From Paenibacillus sp. 19GGS1-52 (GTDB lineage Bacteria > Bacillota > Bacilli > Paenibacillales > Paenibacillaceae), in NCBI RefSeq assembly GCF_022369515.1, contig NZ_CP059724.1:6758001-6822000 (forward strand): a stretch of DNA of 64,000 nucleotides, read 5' to 3'. Of the stretch, positions 26,074-34,600 are shown piece by piece. Numbering within the stretch: position 1 is the first letter of the stretch; each line of letters opens with the position of its first letter. The notes under the pieces are model-generated. The model was not told the DNA's origin. It did not search any database and saw only the letters and a program-made list of their open reading frames with translations. Both the position numbers and the translations under genes were made by a program.

Positions 26074-26847
26074 TTAAGACTTCTTATTCTGCGCTCGTCG
26101 GTAAGACATTACTTTGCGGTACATGCTCTTATCGGCCAGCTGATTGAAGATGTACGGGTCAGGATTGGTATTCACTTCAATAATCCAGGGAGTCATAGAG
26201 CGGTCCAATCCCACATCGACACCAATTTGCTTAAAGCCCGGGAATTTCTTGTGATAGAACCGTCCGGTATCGCGTCCAAGCTTAGCCAGATTTCGCAGCA
26301 CTGCATCCTGCTGTGCAGAACTTAAATGGGGAGCTAACAACTTCTCCACGGCAGTGGGTTTACCTCCACTGTGATAGTTAGTGACAATCTTACCCCTCTG
26401 AGCTACTCTACCGATCAGACCCGTCGTTTCCCATTTACCACGCGGACTGAGCTGGACCATTACACGAATATCAAAGCGCTGGCCTCCGTGCTTCAGTAGA
26501 GCAATTCCTCGTTGGATCAGGTAGCTGCGTCCATGGGTTGATTTCTTTAACGACCGATAGAAGTCTTCAAAGCCTCCAAAATTCTTAATCTTGGTACCGC
26601 TCTGATACTTGTAAGCTGTCCCGCCCTGATCTCTAGTCTGTTCAACTCTCATTACTCCATTGCCATAGGTACCACATTCCGGCTTAACGTAGACCATTCC
26701 GTATTTCAGCAGCATATTTCTTAAATTAGTCTTAGTGAATCTTGTGGTCTCCGGAATCAACGGTGAAATTTCCGAGCTTTGCATCAATACCTTGGTCTTA
26801 ATCCATTTACTCATTACTCCTGACTTTGGCTTTGTTCCCAATTGCAC
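26074..26847 (-). CDS. YheC/YheD-type spore-coat-associated ATP-grasp protein
   Basis: The protein has 257 residues from the GTG at 26847. It begins with the family pattern SKWIKTKVLMQS...PETTRFTK, then KYGMVYVKPECGTYGNGVMRVE, QRGIALLKHGGQRFDIRVMVQ and IEVNTNPDP, an ATP-grasp fold. Family members YheC and YheD are endospore coat-associated in Bacillus; the catalytic role is unclear. AGGAGA two bases upstream supports the start; the frame stays open to 27195, but that extension runs through the divergent gene and has no family similarity. The gene faces a CotSA-like glycosyltransferase across a 175-nt gap. Confidence 0.85.
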   Translation of the reverse strand: MQLGTKPKSGVMSKWIKTKVLMQSSEISPLIPETTRFTKTNLRNMLLKYGMVYVKPECGTYGNGVMRVEQTRDQGGTAYKYQSGTKIKNFGGFEDFYRSLKKSTHGRSYLIQRGIALLKHGGQRFDIRVMVQLSPRGKWETTGLIGRVAQRGKIVTNYHSGGKPTAVEKLLAPHLSSAQQDAVLRNLAKLGRDTGRFYHKKFPGFKQIGVDVGLDRSMTPWIIEVNTNPDPYIFNQLADKSMYRKVMSYRRAQNKKS

Positions 26848-27022
26848 TCTCTCCTGTCCCTCAATAAGTGTCTCGACCTCAGTAACCCTTAGTATTTTAT
26901 GCGTCCGCTGCACTAATGGAATGAGGTGTTCGCCTGCTCCGCGCTCGGAACTGTATCTTCTGCCTAAGAAGCCGCATATGGTGGTAATTGAGAGGGTAAC
27001 TGAGATCAAGGAGGCATGAGGC

Positions 27023-28138
27023 ATGCATATTTGTATCATTGCTCCGGAGCAGTTCCCGGTTCCTGGAGACGGTTCAGTCGAAATCTGCATTTGGGCAATT
27101 GCCAGACTACTTGCCCACCAGCATAGAGTTACTATTGTAAGCCGGAGAACGCCGGGACTTCCTGACTCTAATGAGCAGGAGCGAGTAAGCATCATCCGCT
27201 TACCTGCGGACAGCCTCTCCCACTATCTCACAGCGGTGCTGAACTACATTCAGGGTGAGCGGTTCGATGTGATTCAGGTAGATAATCGCCCGTTGCTGAT
27301 GGCTGCTGTTAAGAAACAGCTGCCCCATACTCCTGTGCTGTTATTTCTGCATTCTTTAACCTTTGTACCGCCTACAGCAACAATCGCCGGGAACCTCAGC
27401 AAAGCCGATCTGGTTATTGCCAACAGCCACTCGTTACAGCAAAGGCTGGCCCGCCGTTTCCCCCGTTTGAATCCGAAGATCAGCATTGTCCCTCTGGGAG
27501 TTGACCTGTCCCGATTCGTACCGACACAAGCTGCGGAGAAGCTGCGATTGCGCAGGCTGTATCAGCTTCCACCTGGTTTTGCAGTATTGTTCGTTGGTCG
27601 GGTGATTCCCCGCAAGGGCGTCCCCGTGCTAATTCGGGCTATGCAGCGCCTGAATTCACGCCTGCCTGCTCATCTCATCATCGCTGGCAAGGGGAAAGCG
27701 CCCTACATCCGGCAGTTGAAGCTATTGGCCCGGCGGCTGGGTGTATCGGTTTCTTTTCTCGGAAACGTAGCCCATGAGGAGATCCACGGCCTATATCAAG
27801 CCGCCGATTGTTTCGTCTGTCCCTCCCAAAGACACGAATCCTTCGGTCTGGTTAATGTGGAGGCAATGGCTACTGGACTTCCTGTCGTTGCCTCGAGCAA
27901 TGGCGGGATTAAGGAGATTATCATCTCTGGGCATAACGGTTACTTGGTAAAACGCTACCGTGAGTCTCTACCTTTTGCCAGATGTTTGCTGCGCATAGGC
28001 CGCAATCCCAAGCTGGCAGCAAAGATTGGAGCACAGGGCCGGATGGATGCGCTGCAGACCTTCGAGTGGAAGCATACAGCTGCACGGCTGGAGATCTTGT
28101 ACTTGTCTCTTTTGCCGCAATCGCAGAGCTTGTCTTAA
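27023..28138 (+). CDS. CotSA-type glycosyltransferase family 4
   Basis: The protein has 371 residues. N-terminal MHICIIAPEQFPVPGDGSVEICIW matches spore-coat CotSA-like GT4 enzymes. The C-terminal Rossmann domain has VGRVIPRKGVPVLIRAM near 192, the H-E-E-I loop FLGNVAHEEIHGLY and the nucleotide-sugar E-x7-E region SQRHESFGLVNVEAMATGLPVVAS. Predicted soluble retaining glycosyltransferase, probably decorating spore coat material. It is divergent from the YheC/YheD-type gene, a pairing that supports a spore surface role. The ATG follows AAGGAGGC. Confidence 0.88.
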   Translation: MHICIIAPEQFPVPGDGSVEICIWAIARLLAHQHRVTIVSRRTPGLPDSNEQERVSIIRLPADSLSHYLTAVLNYIQGERFDVIQVDNRPLLMAAVKKQLPHTPVLLFLHSLTFVPPTATIAGNLSKADLVIANSHSLQQRLARRFPRLNPKISIVPLGVDLSRFVPTQAAEKLRLRRLYQLPPGFAVLFVGRVIPRKGVPVLIRAMQRLNSRLPAHLIIAGKGKAPYIRQLKLLARRLGVSVSFLGNVAHEEIHGLYQAADCFVCPSQRHESFGLVNVEAMATGLPVVASSNGGIKEIIISGHNGYLVKRYRESLPFARCLLRIGRNPKLAAKIGAQGRMDALQTFEWKHTAARLEILYLSLLPQSQSLS

Positions 28139-28178
28139 CGCTTTACCGCAGCTATGCGACACTCTGTAACATTGAATT

Positions 28179-28194
28179 TGTGACGTTATTCACA
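28179..28194. promoter_or_regulatory. Fnr box upstream of the PII gene
   Basis: TGTGACGTTATTCACA is a perfect TGTGA-N6-TCACA palindrome, the Fnr (CRP-family) consensus in Bacillus. Its centre is 41.5 bp upstream of the start predicted from the -10 at 28216-28221, the standard class II activator position. Confidence 0.7.
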
Positions 28195-28215
28195 TGATTC
28201 AACAACCAGAAAATT

Positions 28216-28221
28216 TATACT
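28216..28221 (+). promoter_or_regulatory. -10 element of the PII gene promoter
   Basis: TATACT, with no recognisable -35 17 nt upstream (CATGAT), as expected for an activator-dependent promoter. Predicted start is near 28228, giving a 100-nt leader in which GTTGCCA (28234-28240) can pair with TGGCAAC (28280-28286). Confidence 0.55.
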
Positions 28222-28327
28222 GATATTGTAAGCGTTGCCATTAAGCGCATCTACTCATTTATACTTACACCTATGAAATTGGCAACCCCTATACACATAT
28301 TCTTCGCTGTAGAAAGGGTGCATCATT

Positions 28328-28654
28328 ATGTTAATGATCAAAGCAATCGTAAGACCCGAGAAAGCCGATGAGGTCATGGCTGAGTTAATGCTTGCTGGCT
28401 TTCCATCCATCAGTAAGATGGATTTACTGGGTCGCGGGAAACAAAAGGGGATTCAAGTCGGAGACAATCACTATAATCAAATCTCCAAGAAACTGCTGAT
28501 CATTGTCATTCAGGATGATGAGAAAGAGGATGTACTTAGTATTATTATGAGAACTGCGAAAACCGGAGACCATGGCTCCTTCGGAGACGGTAAAATATTC
28601 GTATTGCCTGTACATGAGGCCTATACCATTAGCAATGGTAAAAATCAGCTGTAG
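28328..28654 (+). CDS. NifI1-type PII signalling protein
   Basis: The protein has 108 residues. It is a PII-fold regulator: IRP-type start MLMIKAIVRPEKADEV, T-loop GRGKQKGIQVGDNHYNQ at 36-51 (Tyr49), B-loop TGDHGSFGDGKIFV and C-terminal EAYTISNGK. The FPSISKMDLLGRGKQKG stretch and the EAYTIS end are closer to NifI1 (GlnB-like nitrogenase switch-off protein) than to GlnB/GlnK. NifI proteins usually come as NifI1-NifI2 pairs inside nif operons; here it is alone with no amtB or nif gene in the window. It probably senses ATP/ADP and 2-oxoglutarate. A perfect Fnr box upstream suggests anaerobic control. Confidence 0.88.
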   Translation: MLMIKAIVRPEKADEVMAELMLAGFPSISKMDLLGRGKQKGIQVGDNHYNQISKKLLIIVIQDDEKEDVLSIIMRTAKTGDHGSFGDGKIFVLPVHEAYTISNGKNQL

Positions 28655-28680
28655 GTCGAATCAAAACATAAATTTCGCGA

Positions 28681-28743
28681 AAAAAAGGCAACAAAGCTGT
28701 ACAGGGAACGGATATTAACCGCCCCAGGTACAATTTTGTTGCC
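28681..28743 (-). terminator. Terminator between the PII and DUF445 genes
   Basis: GGCAACAAA (28687-28695) pairs with TTTGTTGCC (28735-28743) around a GTAC/GTAC inner stem. On the minus strand it is followed by T6, so it best ends the DUF445 transcript; it may also stop the convergent PII transcript. Confidence 0.75.
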
Positions 28744-28778
28744 TTAATTATATTCTCCATTATTATATTAATCCTGCA

Positions 28779-30020
28779 TCAGAACAGTTGGACTACCGTA
28801 AGAACAAGACCTACGACAAAACCGCATAAGGCTCCGTTAACACGAATCCACTGCAAATCCTTGCCCACTTTATCCTCCAGCATGTTCACCAGACTAGCAT
28901 CATCCATACTATCCAGGTTCTCCTTGACCAATAGGCCAAGCCGGAAATGGTTAGCCTCTACGAAGCTGATCAACGAAGCACGAATTCGCTCTTCCCAGCT
29001 TTGAATCCACTGTTCTTCCTTGCTGATACGGCGTACAAGCATGGCATAAAGGCCGAATAGCTTACGTCCACCAACTGTCTGGTCTGCTTCCACAATGCCG
29101 ACTGCCTTGTCGCGGATTTGTTCCAATTGCGTTTGCAGAAAGCCAGTGACAGCTTCGCTTTGCAGCTCGTTCAATGCCCATTCCTTTATTGAGGCCAGCT
29201 TTGTCTCATCGCTCACAAGCTGGAATAGCGCCACTCGGATTTCACGGATGACCTCCTCGCGGTATGGACTGTCCTCCTCACGGAAATCACGAATAGCGGA
29301 TTGCAGCATCCCTTGCAGCATTCCACCCAGCATATCGTCATCCGTAAATCCGACAAAAGCCTGAAAAGCCATCCCCTTAAATCCGCCAAGCTTCACCTCA
29401 GACAGCTTCTCACTAGCAAGCTTGCCTAACATAGCCTTCGTTTCTGGACGTTCCGTCCACGTGGATACTCCCGCCAATGCATAATCGAGGACTGCTACAT
29501 CTTTGCCATCGTTCATTAATTTAGTCGTAATCTTATCTGCGAATATTCCCAGCTCTGCTTCACGAATGTATTCTGCGGCTGCGGATTGAATATAAGGCAC
29601 AGCCTTATCTAACGGAAGGCGAAGCACAAACTCGCCAAGCTGTTGCAGTAGTTCAGCTCTCGCCTTCTTTCTGCTGAAAAACTTTGTCAGTAGTTTGGAA
29701 CCAAGCGACACTATACGAATCTTACGCAGCTTGTTCTCAATACTCTCTTTATTCAGCAGCTCATTCTCCATGGCGGAGATCAGCGACTGAATGATTTTAT
29801 CCCGGTTCTTGAGCAGCAGAGAAGTATGCGGAATAGGCAAGCCCAGTGGATGGCGGAATAGCGCCGTGACCGCGAACCAATCGGCAATCCCCCCCACCAA
29901 ACCGGCTTCAAAGCCACCTCTGAGTAGGATAACAGCCAGATTTTCCGGCAAAAAAAGTGTGATTAGAAAGCCAATCGCCATAATGGCGAGTGAAGTCGTG
30001 GCTAAATTTCTGGATTTCAT
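28779..30020 (-). CDS. DUF445 family membrane protein
   Basis: The protein has 413 residues. Hydrophobic helices sit at both ends (ATTSLAIMAIGFLITLFLP near 7-26 with a second FEAGLVGGIADWFAVTALF near 36-55; CGFVVGLVLTVVQLF at the C-terminus) and a large, helical, charged middle domain lies between. The GGIADWFAVTALFRHPLGLPIPHT stretch is the DUF445 (YjiN/YheB-like) signature. The function is unknown; the family is widespread. Monocistronic and convergent with the PII gene, separated by a terminator. Confidence 0.88.
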   Translation of the reverse strand: MKSRNLATTSLAIMAIGFLITLFLPENLAVILLRGGFEAGLVGGIADWFAVTALFRHPLGLPIPHTSLLLKNRDKIIQSLISAMENELLNKESIENKLRKIRIVSLGSKLLTKFFSRKKARAELLQQLGEFVLRLPLDKAVPYIQSAAAEYIREAELGIFADKITTKLMNDGKDVAVLDYALAGVSTWTERPETKAMLGKLASEKLSEVKLGGFKGMAFQAFVGFTDDDMLGGMLQGMLQSAIRDFREEDSPYREEVIREIRVALFQLVSDETKLASIKEWALNELQSEAVTGFLQTQLEQIRDKAVGIVEADQTVGGRKLFGLYAMLVRRISKEEQWIQSWEERIRASLISFVEANHFRLGLLVKENLDSMDDASLVNMLEDKVGKDLQWIRVNGALCGFVVGLVLTVVQLF

Positions 30021-30174
30021 GATTATTCCCCCTTACGGTATGACAACTTCCAACAAACATTGTACCACGAGTGAACTCCATTCTGAAAATGTGGCAATTA
30101 ATGATAAGATACAAGAATACTTTTAATGCCCTTGAAGGGGGACAACTTTCACACGACAAGGAGATACCAACATC

Positions 30175-31038
30175 ATGCTGATTGCTTTGGATATGGATGG
30201 AACACTACTGAACGAGAAAGGTAATATCAGCCCCGGTAATCGTGAGGCGATCCTGCAAGCTCAGAAGCTGGGCCATATTGTGGTTATCGCTACGGGACGC
30301 TCTTACATGGATGCGGAGCGACAGCTGCGGCTGGTCGATCTGGAATGCCCTGTAATTAGTCTGAACGGGGCAGTCATTACAATGCCTGACAAGACGCTGG
30401 TGGCGAGCAAGCCGCTTAACAAGGAAGATATCATTCCTGCTCTGCGCTGGATGAACGAAATTCCGGAATTGTATTATGAGGTCTACACAGAGGATACCGT
30501 TTATGCGGAGCTGAACAAGCGAGTAAAGCTGGAGAAATTAGCGGCGCTCAGTGATGAGGAAGTACCGGAGGAGGTTAGCTGGCTGCTGAAAGCCATGATC
30601 GACCAGCAGTTTCAACAGGCTTCCGTAACCTACGTGGAGAACATGGAGGAAGTGTGGAGTAAAGATGAGAATGTCATTTATAAAGCACTGGCTTTCTCTC
30701 TGAACCGTGAGCTGCTGAAGGAAGCCTCTACTCGATTTGCCGCGATTCCCGGAATGATTATTACAGCATCACATGTAAATAATATTGAGATCAATCATAA
30801 GGACGCCAACAAAGGCTCCGGTGTAGCCCAGCTGGCTGCACATTACGGCATCCCCCTGGGTCATGTTGCAGTTATGGGCGACAGCTATAATGATCTGCCA
30901 ATGTTCGAGATGGCCGCCTACAGAATTGCCATGGCTAATGCGGCACAGATTCTTAAGGATACTGCCGAATATGTCACTCTCAGTAACGAGGAGGATGGAG
31001 TAGCCGTCGGTCTTCAATATCTTTTTAATCAGAAATAA
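30175..31038 (+). CDS. Cof-type HAD phosphatase
   Basis: The protein has 287 residues. Motif I DMDGTLL (D6/D8), motif II ATGRSY, motif III/IV region with K (NHKDANKGSG near 205) and GDSYNDLPMFEMA near 240 define the Cof/YidA subfamily with a C2b cap. These enzymes dephosphorylate sugar phosphates and similar metabolites. The ATG follows AAGGAG. It stands alone between the DUF445 gene (divergent) and a strong bidirectional terminator shared with the sugar-acid operon. Confidence 0.92.
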   Translation: MLIALDMDGTLLNEKGNISPGNREAILQAQKLGHIVVIATGRSYMDAERQLRLVDLECPVISLNGAVITMPDKTLVASKPLNKEDIIPALRWMNEIPELYYEVYTEDTVYAELNKRVKLEKLAALSDEEVPEEVSWLLKAMIDQQFQQASVTYVENMEEVWSKDENVIYKALAFSLNRELLKEASTRFAAIPGMIITASHVNNIEINHKDANKGSGVAQLAAHYGIPLGHVAVMGDSYNDLPMFEMAAYRIAMANAAQILKDTAEYVTLSNEEDGVAVGLQYLFNQK

Positions 31039-31067
31039 AGCTGTCCAGACGTCCAACTACTCTGTGC

Positions 31068-31107
31068 AGCAAAAAGACTGGAAGTCTATGCTTCCAGTCT
31101 TTTTGCT
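31068..31107. terminator. Bidirectional terminator
   Basis: A 17-bp perfect stem (AGCAAAAAGACTGGAAG with its complement, 6-nt loop) with A5 and T5 runs inside the arms. It serves both the HAD gene (plus) and the hxl-like operon (minus). Confidence 0.93.
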
Positions 31108-31133
31108 CTGAGGTGAATGGGGTAGTCTATTGC

Positions 31134-31682
31134 CTATTCCATATTGCTATGTTGCTTGAGCGCCATAGCATTATCAATTTGGCTCAGCTTGGCAAAAGAC
31201 AGGCACACGCTGTCCAGTACAAGGTGAACGCACTGGTCGAACAGGGAACCTAACGGCTGTATGCTCGGCTGTTCTCCTTCCCGGCGGTGCTTCGTCGCCG
31301 CCGGAATGAGAATCAGCCGGGAAGCACATTTGCCCAAGGGAGACTCTCTGTTGGTCGTCAGAGCAATGATGAAAGCGCCTATTTCCTGTGCCTTCTGCGC
31401 CGTCCAGACGACACTTTGCGTTGTGCCAGAACCGGAGACAGCCACCAGAATATCATTCCCTGATAGGGATGGGGTGATCGTCTCACCGATCACATATACA
31501 GTTGCTCCAAGATGCATCATCCGCATAGCGAATGACTTAGCCATCAGCCCCGAGCGGCCCTCACCAATTACAAAGATCCGTTTATCTCCAAGCAATTGAA
31601 ATGCGGTCTCCTCTGCTGCTGACTCCTCAAAGCGCCCCAGCACCTCGGAAATTTCGGACAGAATTTCTTTCAGCTTACTCAT
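31134..31682 (-). CDS. HxlB-like 6-phospho-3-hexuloisomerase (SIS domain)
   Basis: The protein has 182 residues, a single SIS domain: GEGRSGLMAKSFAMRMMHLG near 43-62, VSGSGTTQSVV near 87 and ALTTNRESPLG near 111, typical of 6-phospho-3-hexuloisomerase. The ATG at 31682 overlaps the preceding gene by 8 nt and has GGAGAGGG upstream; a longer frame lacks one. It normally converts hexulose-6-phosphate to fructose-6-phosphate. In this operon it probably isomerises the sugar phosphate made by the decarboxylase or lyase, but the substrate may differ from the formaldehyde-fixation pathway. Confidence 0.85.
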   Translation of the reverse strand: MSKLKEILSEISEVLGRFEESAAEETAFQLLGDKRIFVIGEGRSGLMAKSFAMRMMHLGATVYVIGETITPSLSGNDILVAVSGSGTTQSVVWTAQKAQEIGAFIIALTTNRESPLGKCASRLILIPAATKHRREGEQPSIQPLGSLFDQCVHLVLDSVCLSFAKLSQIDNAMALKQHSNME

Positions 31683-32340
31683 CTTTGTACACCCTCTCCT
31701 GTTCTTCAATCCATGCTTTAATTGCCCGAGCTGCCTGCGCTGGGTCCGAAGCCTTCGTAATCGCTGAGCCAACTATAAGTACGGCTGGCCGCAGTGGCCA
31801 CAGCTCTGGCAGTGATTCCAGCGTAATCCCACCGGCGGCGGCCATTTGCAGACGCACCATTGTATCAGATAGACTCGTTAGCTCTGCACCGTTGCTCGCA
31901 GCAACCTGCCGAGATTCTTCAACCTCCTGCTGATCCTTGCTAATATGCAGGCAGTGAATCGCCTGAGTGTACTCTGACAGCTCCCGCTGCTGCTTCGGTG
32001 AAGTATGCAGCAGATCGATCATCGTTTGCCTGCCGAACCGTTCAGCAGTCTCTACACATAGCTTGACCGTAACCGGTGGTGCGGCACCCATTACAGTCGC
32101 TACATCGGCTCCCGCCTTGAAGCAGAGTTCAAATTCGTATTTGGCGTTATCAAAGGTCTTCATATCGGCCACAATTACCTTTTGCGGAAATTCACGCCGC
32201 ATAGCTTCCACCGAAGCCATGCCGTACTCCTTGATAAGCGAGGTGCCCACTTCGATCCAATCGATGTAAGGCTCTGTGCACCGAGCCATTGCCACCGCTT
32301 CTGTTATACTCATCCGATCTAGCGCAAGCTGGATATTCAT
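31675..32340 (-). CDS. HxlA/KGPDC-like (beta/alpha)8 decarboxylase or lyase
   Basis: The protein has 221 residues of the orotidine-5-phosphate decarboxylase suprafamily. Asp8, Glu30 and the D-x-K-x-x-D motif (Asp59, Lys61, Asp64) are present, as is the phosphate-binding AGGITLESLP/IVGSAIT end. This suprafamily includes 3-hexulose-6-phosphate synthase and 3-keto-L-gulonate-6-phosphate decarboxylase. The loop HISKD (132-136) resembles HRSRD of the decarboxylase more than HTGYD of the synthase. With an acid-sugar-type transporter and a PfkB kinase in the operon, a decarboxylase role on a phosphorylated keto-acid sugar is plausible. The exact activity is open. Confidence 0.82.
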   Translation of the reverse strand: MNIQLALDRMSITEAVAMARCTEPYIDWIEVGTSLIKEYGMASVEAMRREFPQKVIVADMKTFDNAKYEFELCFKAGADVATVMGAAPPVTVKLCVETAERFGRQTMIDLLHTSPKQQRELSEYTQAIHCLHISKDQQEVEESRQVAASNGAELTSLSDTMVRLQMAAAGGITLESLPELWPLRPAVLIVGSAITKASDPAQAARAIKAWIEEQERVYKDE

Positions 32341-33644
32341 TGCGTAGACACCTCCAGCTTAGCTTTCTCCGCCCGCTCCTTTCGTGAAGAATTTACCATC
32401 ATCGTAAGAATCGCTGACAGCAATAGCGAACCCGCCATGAAAATGTAGGAAGCTCCAAAACCACCCGTGGAGCCGTTAAGATAACCAACAATATAGGAAC
32501 CTACAAAGGAGCCGAGTGCTCCCATACTGTTGATCAATGCTGTCGCACCGCCAGAGACGTTTCGAGGCAGAATTTCTGGAATAATCGCGAAGAATGGACC
32601 ATAAGGTGCGTACATTGCACCACCAGCGATAATCAGCAGCACGAACGAGATCCAGAAATGATCCGCGCCAAGCAGGTATGAGGCATAGAAGGCAATGGCT
32701 GCGACCAGCAGGAACGGCCAGACGAAGGCTTTACGCTTCAGTGTCTTGTCGGAGAAATAGGAGACGCTCAGCATCGCGATCACCGCCAGCACATAAGGAA
32801 CCGCCGTTAGCCAGCCAGTCGCAATCATATCCATGTTCGGTGCGGCCTTAATAATCGAAGGCAACCACATGACGAAGCCGTAGAGCCCAATGCTCCAGAA
32901 AAAATACTGCAAACACAGCTTGATAACAAGAGGCGACCTGAACGCTTCTCCATAATTCTTCACCGGCTTGAGTCCTTGCTGCTCCTCCTGGAGTGCATCT
33001 GCCAGGGCCTTCTTTTCGCTTCCATTCATCCATTTTGCATCCGACGGTTTGTCATTAACCAGTCTCCACCAGAAGAACGCCCAAATAATCGGCGGCACAC
33101 CTTCGAGAATAAACATCCATCTCCAGCCCACAGAGGAGACCAGATAGCCGGAAACGACCGACATCCACATTACTGTTACAGGATTGCCAAGAATCAGGAA
33201 GGTATTGGCCCGTGAGCGCTCCTTTTTGGTAAACCAGTGGCTGAGGAAGACGAGCATCGCAGGCATGACAGCGCTCTCTACAACACCAAGACTGAAACGG
33301 ATAACAATCAGATAATGAACGCTATGAATGATGCCTGTCGCAGCAGCAAGAAATCCCCAGAGAATCAGCGACCAAAAAATCAGCTTCTTGGCGCTCTTGT
33401 TCTCGGCATAGTGTGCCCCAGGCACCTGAAAGAAGAAGTACCCTAGGAAAAATAGCGCTCCCAGCAGCGATGACATTGACGCAGAGATTTGCAAATCCTT
33501 AGCCATCCCGGATGCTGCACCGAAGCTGTAATTGGCACGATCCAGATAAGCAAGGCTGTACGTAATGAATACAATGGGAATCAGCCGCAACCAGCGTGTT
33601 GCAGATAAGCCAGTCTTGTTCGTCTTATTCGTCTTCATTGTCAT
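32337..33644 (-). CDS. MFS transporter of the anion:cation symporter type
   Basis: The protein has 435 residues with about 12 membrane helices. Features of the ACS family (hexuronates, galactarate, galactonate) are visible: YLDRANYSFG near 28-37, FFLGYFFFQVPGAHYAEN near 66, SLGVVESAVMPAML and HWFTKKERSRAN near 136. It probably imports a sugar acid by proton symport to feed the kinase and decarboxylase encoded alongside. It overlaps its neighbours by 4 nt at each end. Confidence 0.88.
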   Translation of the reverse strand: MTMKTNKTNKTGLSATRWLRLIPIVFITYSLAYLDRANYSFGAASGMAKDLQISASMSSLLGALFFLGYFFFQVPGAHYAENKSAKKLIFWSLILWGFLAAATGIIHSVHYLIVIRFSLGVVESAVMPAMLVFLSHWFTKKERSRANTFLILGNPVTVMWMSVVSGYLVSSVGWRWMFILEGVPPIIWAFFWWRLVNDKPSDAKWMNGSEKKALADALQEEQQGLKPVKNYGEAFRSPLVIKLCLQYFFWSIGLYGFVMWLPSIIKAAPNMDMIATGWLTAVPYVLAVIAMLSVSYFSDKTLKRKAFVWPFLLVAAIAFYASYLLGADHFWISFVLLIIAGGAMYAPYGPFFAIIPEILPRNVSGGATALINSMGALGSFVGSYIVGYLNGSTGGFGASYIFMAGSLLLSAILTMMVNSSRKERAEKAKLEVSTQ

Positions 33645-34600
33645 TTCGCTCCCATCAATTGATCTTGAAGATAACGTTCCAATTCAACAAAGGTTGGATA
33701 ACCCTCATGATCTCCCGCTGACTGCACGGCCAAGGCTCCGATCGCATTCCCCCGCTGTACGGCCTGCTCAATATTCAGCCCTTCCAGCAATCCGCTGATC
33801 AAGCCGACGGCAAAGCCGTCACCTGCGCCTACCGTATCTATTACTCGCTCCACTTTAAAGCCAGTAACGGTTCCTTCATCCTCACGCGTACGGTAGTAGG
33901 CACCTTCCGGTCCCAGCTTGACGACAACAAGCGAAGCACCACGTTCCAGATAAAAAGCTGCGATATGTTCCGGATCGCTGGAGCCAGTCAGAATCTCACC
34001 CTCCTCTATTCCCGGCAGTACCCAATCTGCCCTAACGGCCAGATCGTTGATCACCGTTACCATTTCGGTACGCGAGGACCAGAGCGAAGGCCGCAGGTTA
34101 GGATCAAAAGAAATCGTCCGTCCCGCTGTTCTCATACAGTTCAGCGCAGCATTTGTGAATTCTCTCGTTCCTGCATTCAGCGCTGCTGGAATTCCCGTCA
34201 GATGCAGATGACGGAAGCTGGTAAAATAGCCTGGGTCAACATCTCCACCTGCCAGCGTGCTCGCCGCCGACCCTTTGCGGAAATACTGCACCTGCGGATC
34301 GCCCGCCAGCACCCTTGATTTCAGTTGAAATCCTGTCGGATGGACTGCATCATCGGTTACTCCAGCAATATCAACCTTCTCGGCAAGCAGCGATTCACGA
34401 ATGTATTCCCCGAAGACATCTACGCCCACTTTGCTAACCCAGCCTGCCGTTAGTCCCAAACGAGAAAAGCCAATCGCTGTATTCAGTTCCGCACCGGCCA
34501 AGCCACGACTGAAAGCCCCAATGTCCTTTAACTCTCCCGGCCTGTCAGCAGCGAACATAACCATGGCTTCGCCAAACGTGACCACATCTCTCAAGTGCAT
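33641..34600 (-). CDS. PfkB-family carbohydrate kinase (KdgK-like)
   Basis: The protein has 319 residues. It has the ribokinase signatures: GLAGAELNTAIGFSRLG near 33 and the C-terminal DTVGAGDGFAVGLI (catalytic Asp) near 252. Most similar in style to 2-keto-3-deoxygluconate kinases; it would phosphorylate the imported keto-sugar acid. It overlaps the TIM-barrel gene by 10 nt and the transporter by 4 nt, so the five genes form one translationally coupled operon. The usual KDPG aldolase partner is absent, which argues that the substrate is not simply KDG. Confidence 0.9.
   Translation of the reverse strand: MHLRDVVTFGEAMVMFAADRPGELKDIGAFSRGLAGAELNTAIGFSRLGLTAGWVSKVGVDVFGEYIRESLLAEKVDIAGVTDDAVHPTGFQLKSRVLAGDPQVQYFRKGSAASTLAGGDVDPGYFTSFRHLHLTGIPAALNAGTREFTNAALNCMRTAGRTISFDPNLRPSLWSSRTEMVTVINDLAVRADWVLPGIEEGEILTGSSDPEHIAAFYLERGASLVVVKLGPEGAYYRTREDEGTVTGFKVERVIDTVGAGDGFAVGLISGLLEGLNIEQAVQRGNAIGALAVQSAGDHEGYPTFVELERYLQDQLMGAK

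Noticed and set aside
26848..27195. N-terminal extension of the YheC/YheD-type protein (open frame to 27195)
   Set aside because: It runs through the start of the divergent glycosyltransferase, shows no family similarity, and the GTG at 26847 has a good ribosome site and the family's normal beginning.
31683..31772. 30-residue extension of the HxlB-like protein
   Set aside because: It lies inside the HxlA-like gene, is rich in Arg and Gln as shadow frames are, and the ATG at 31682 has GGAGAGGG upstream.
31134..32340. Formaldehyde-fixing ribulose monophosphate pathway
   Set aside because: The two enzymes fit by family, but kinase, acid-sugar-type transporter and TIM-barrel gene in the same coupled operon point to sugar-acid use.
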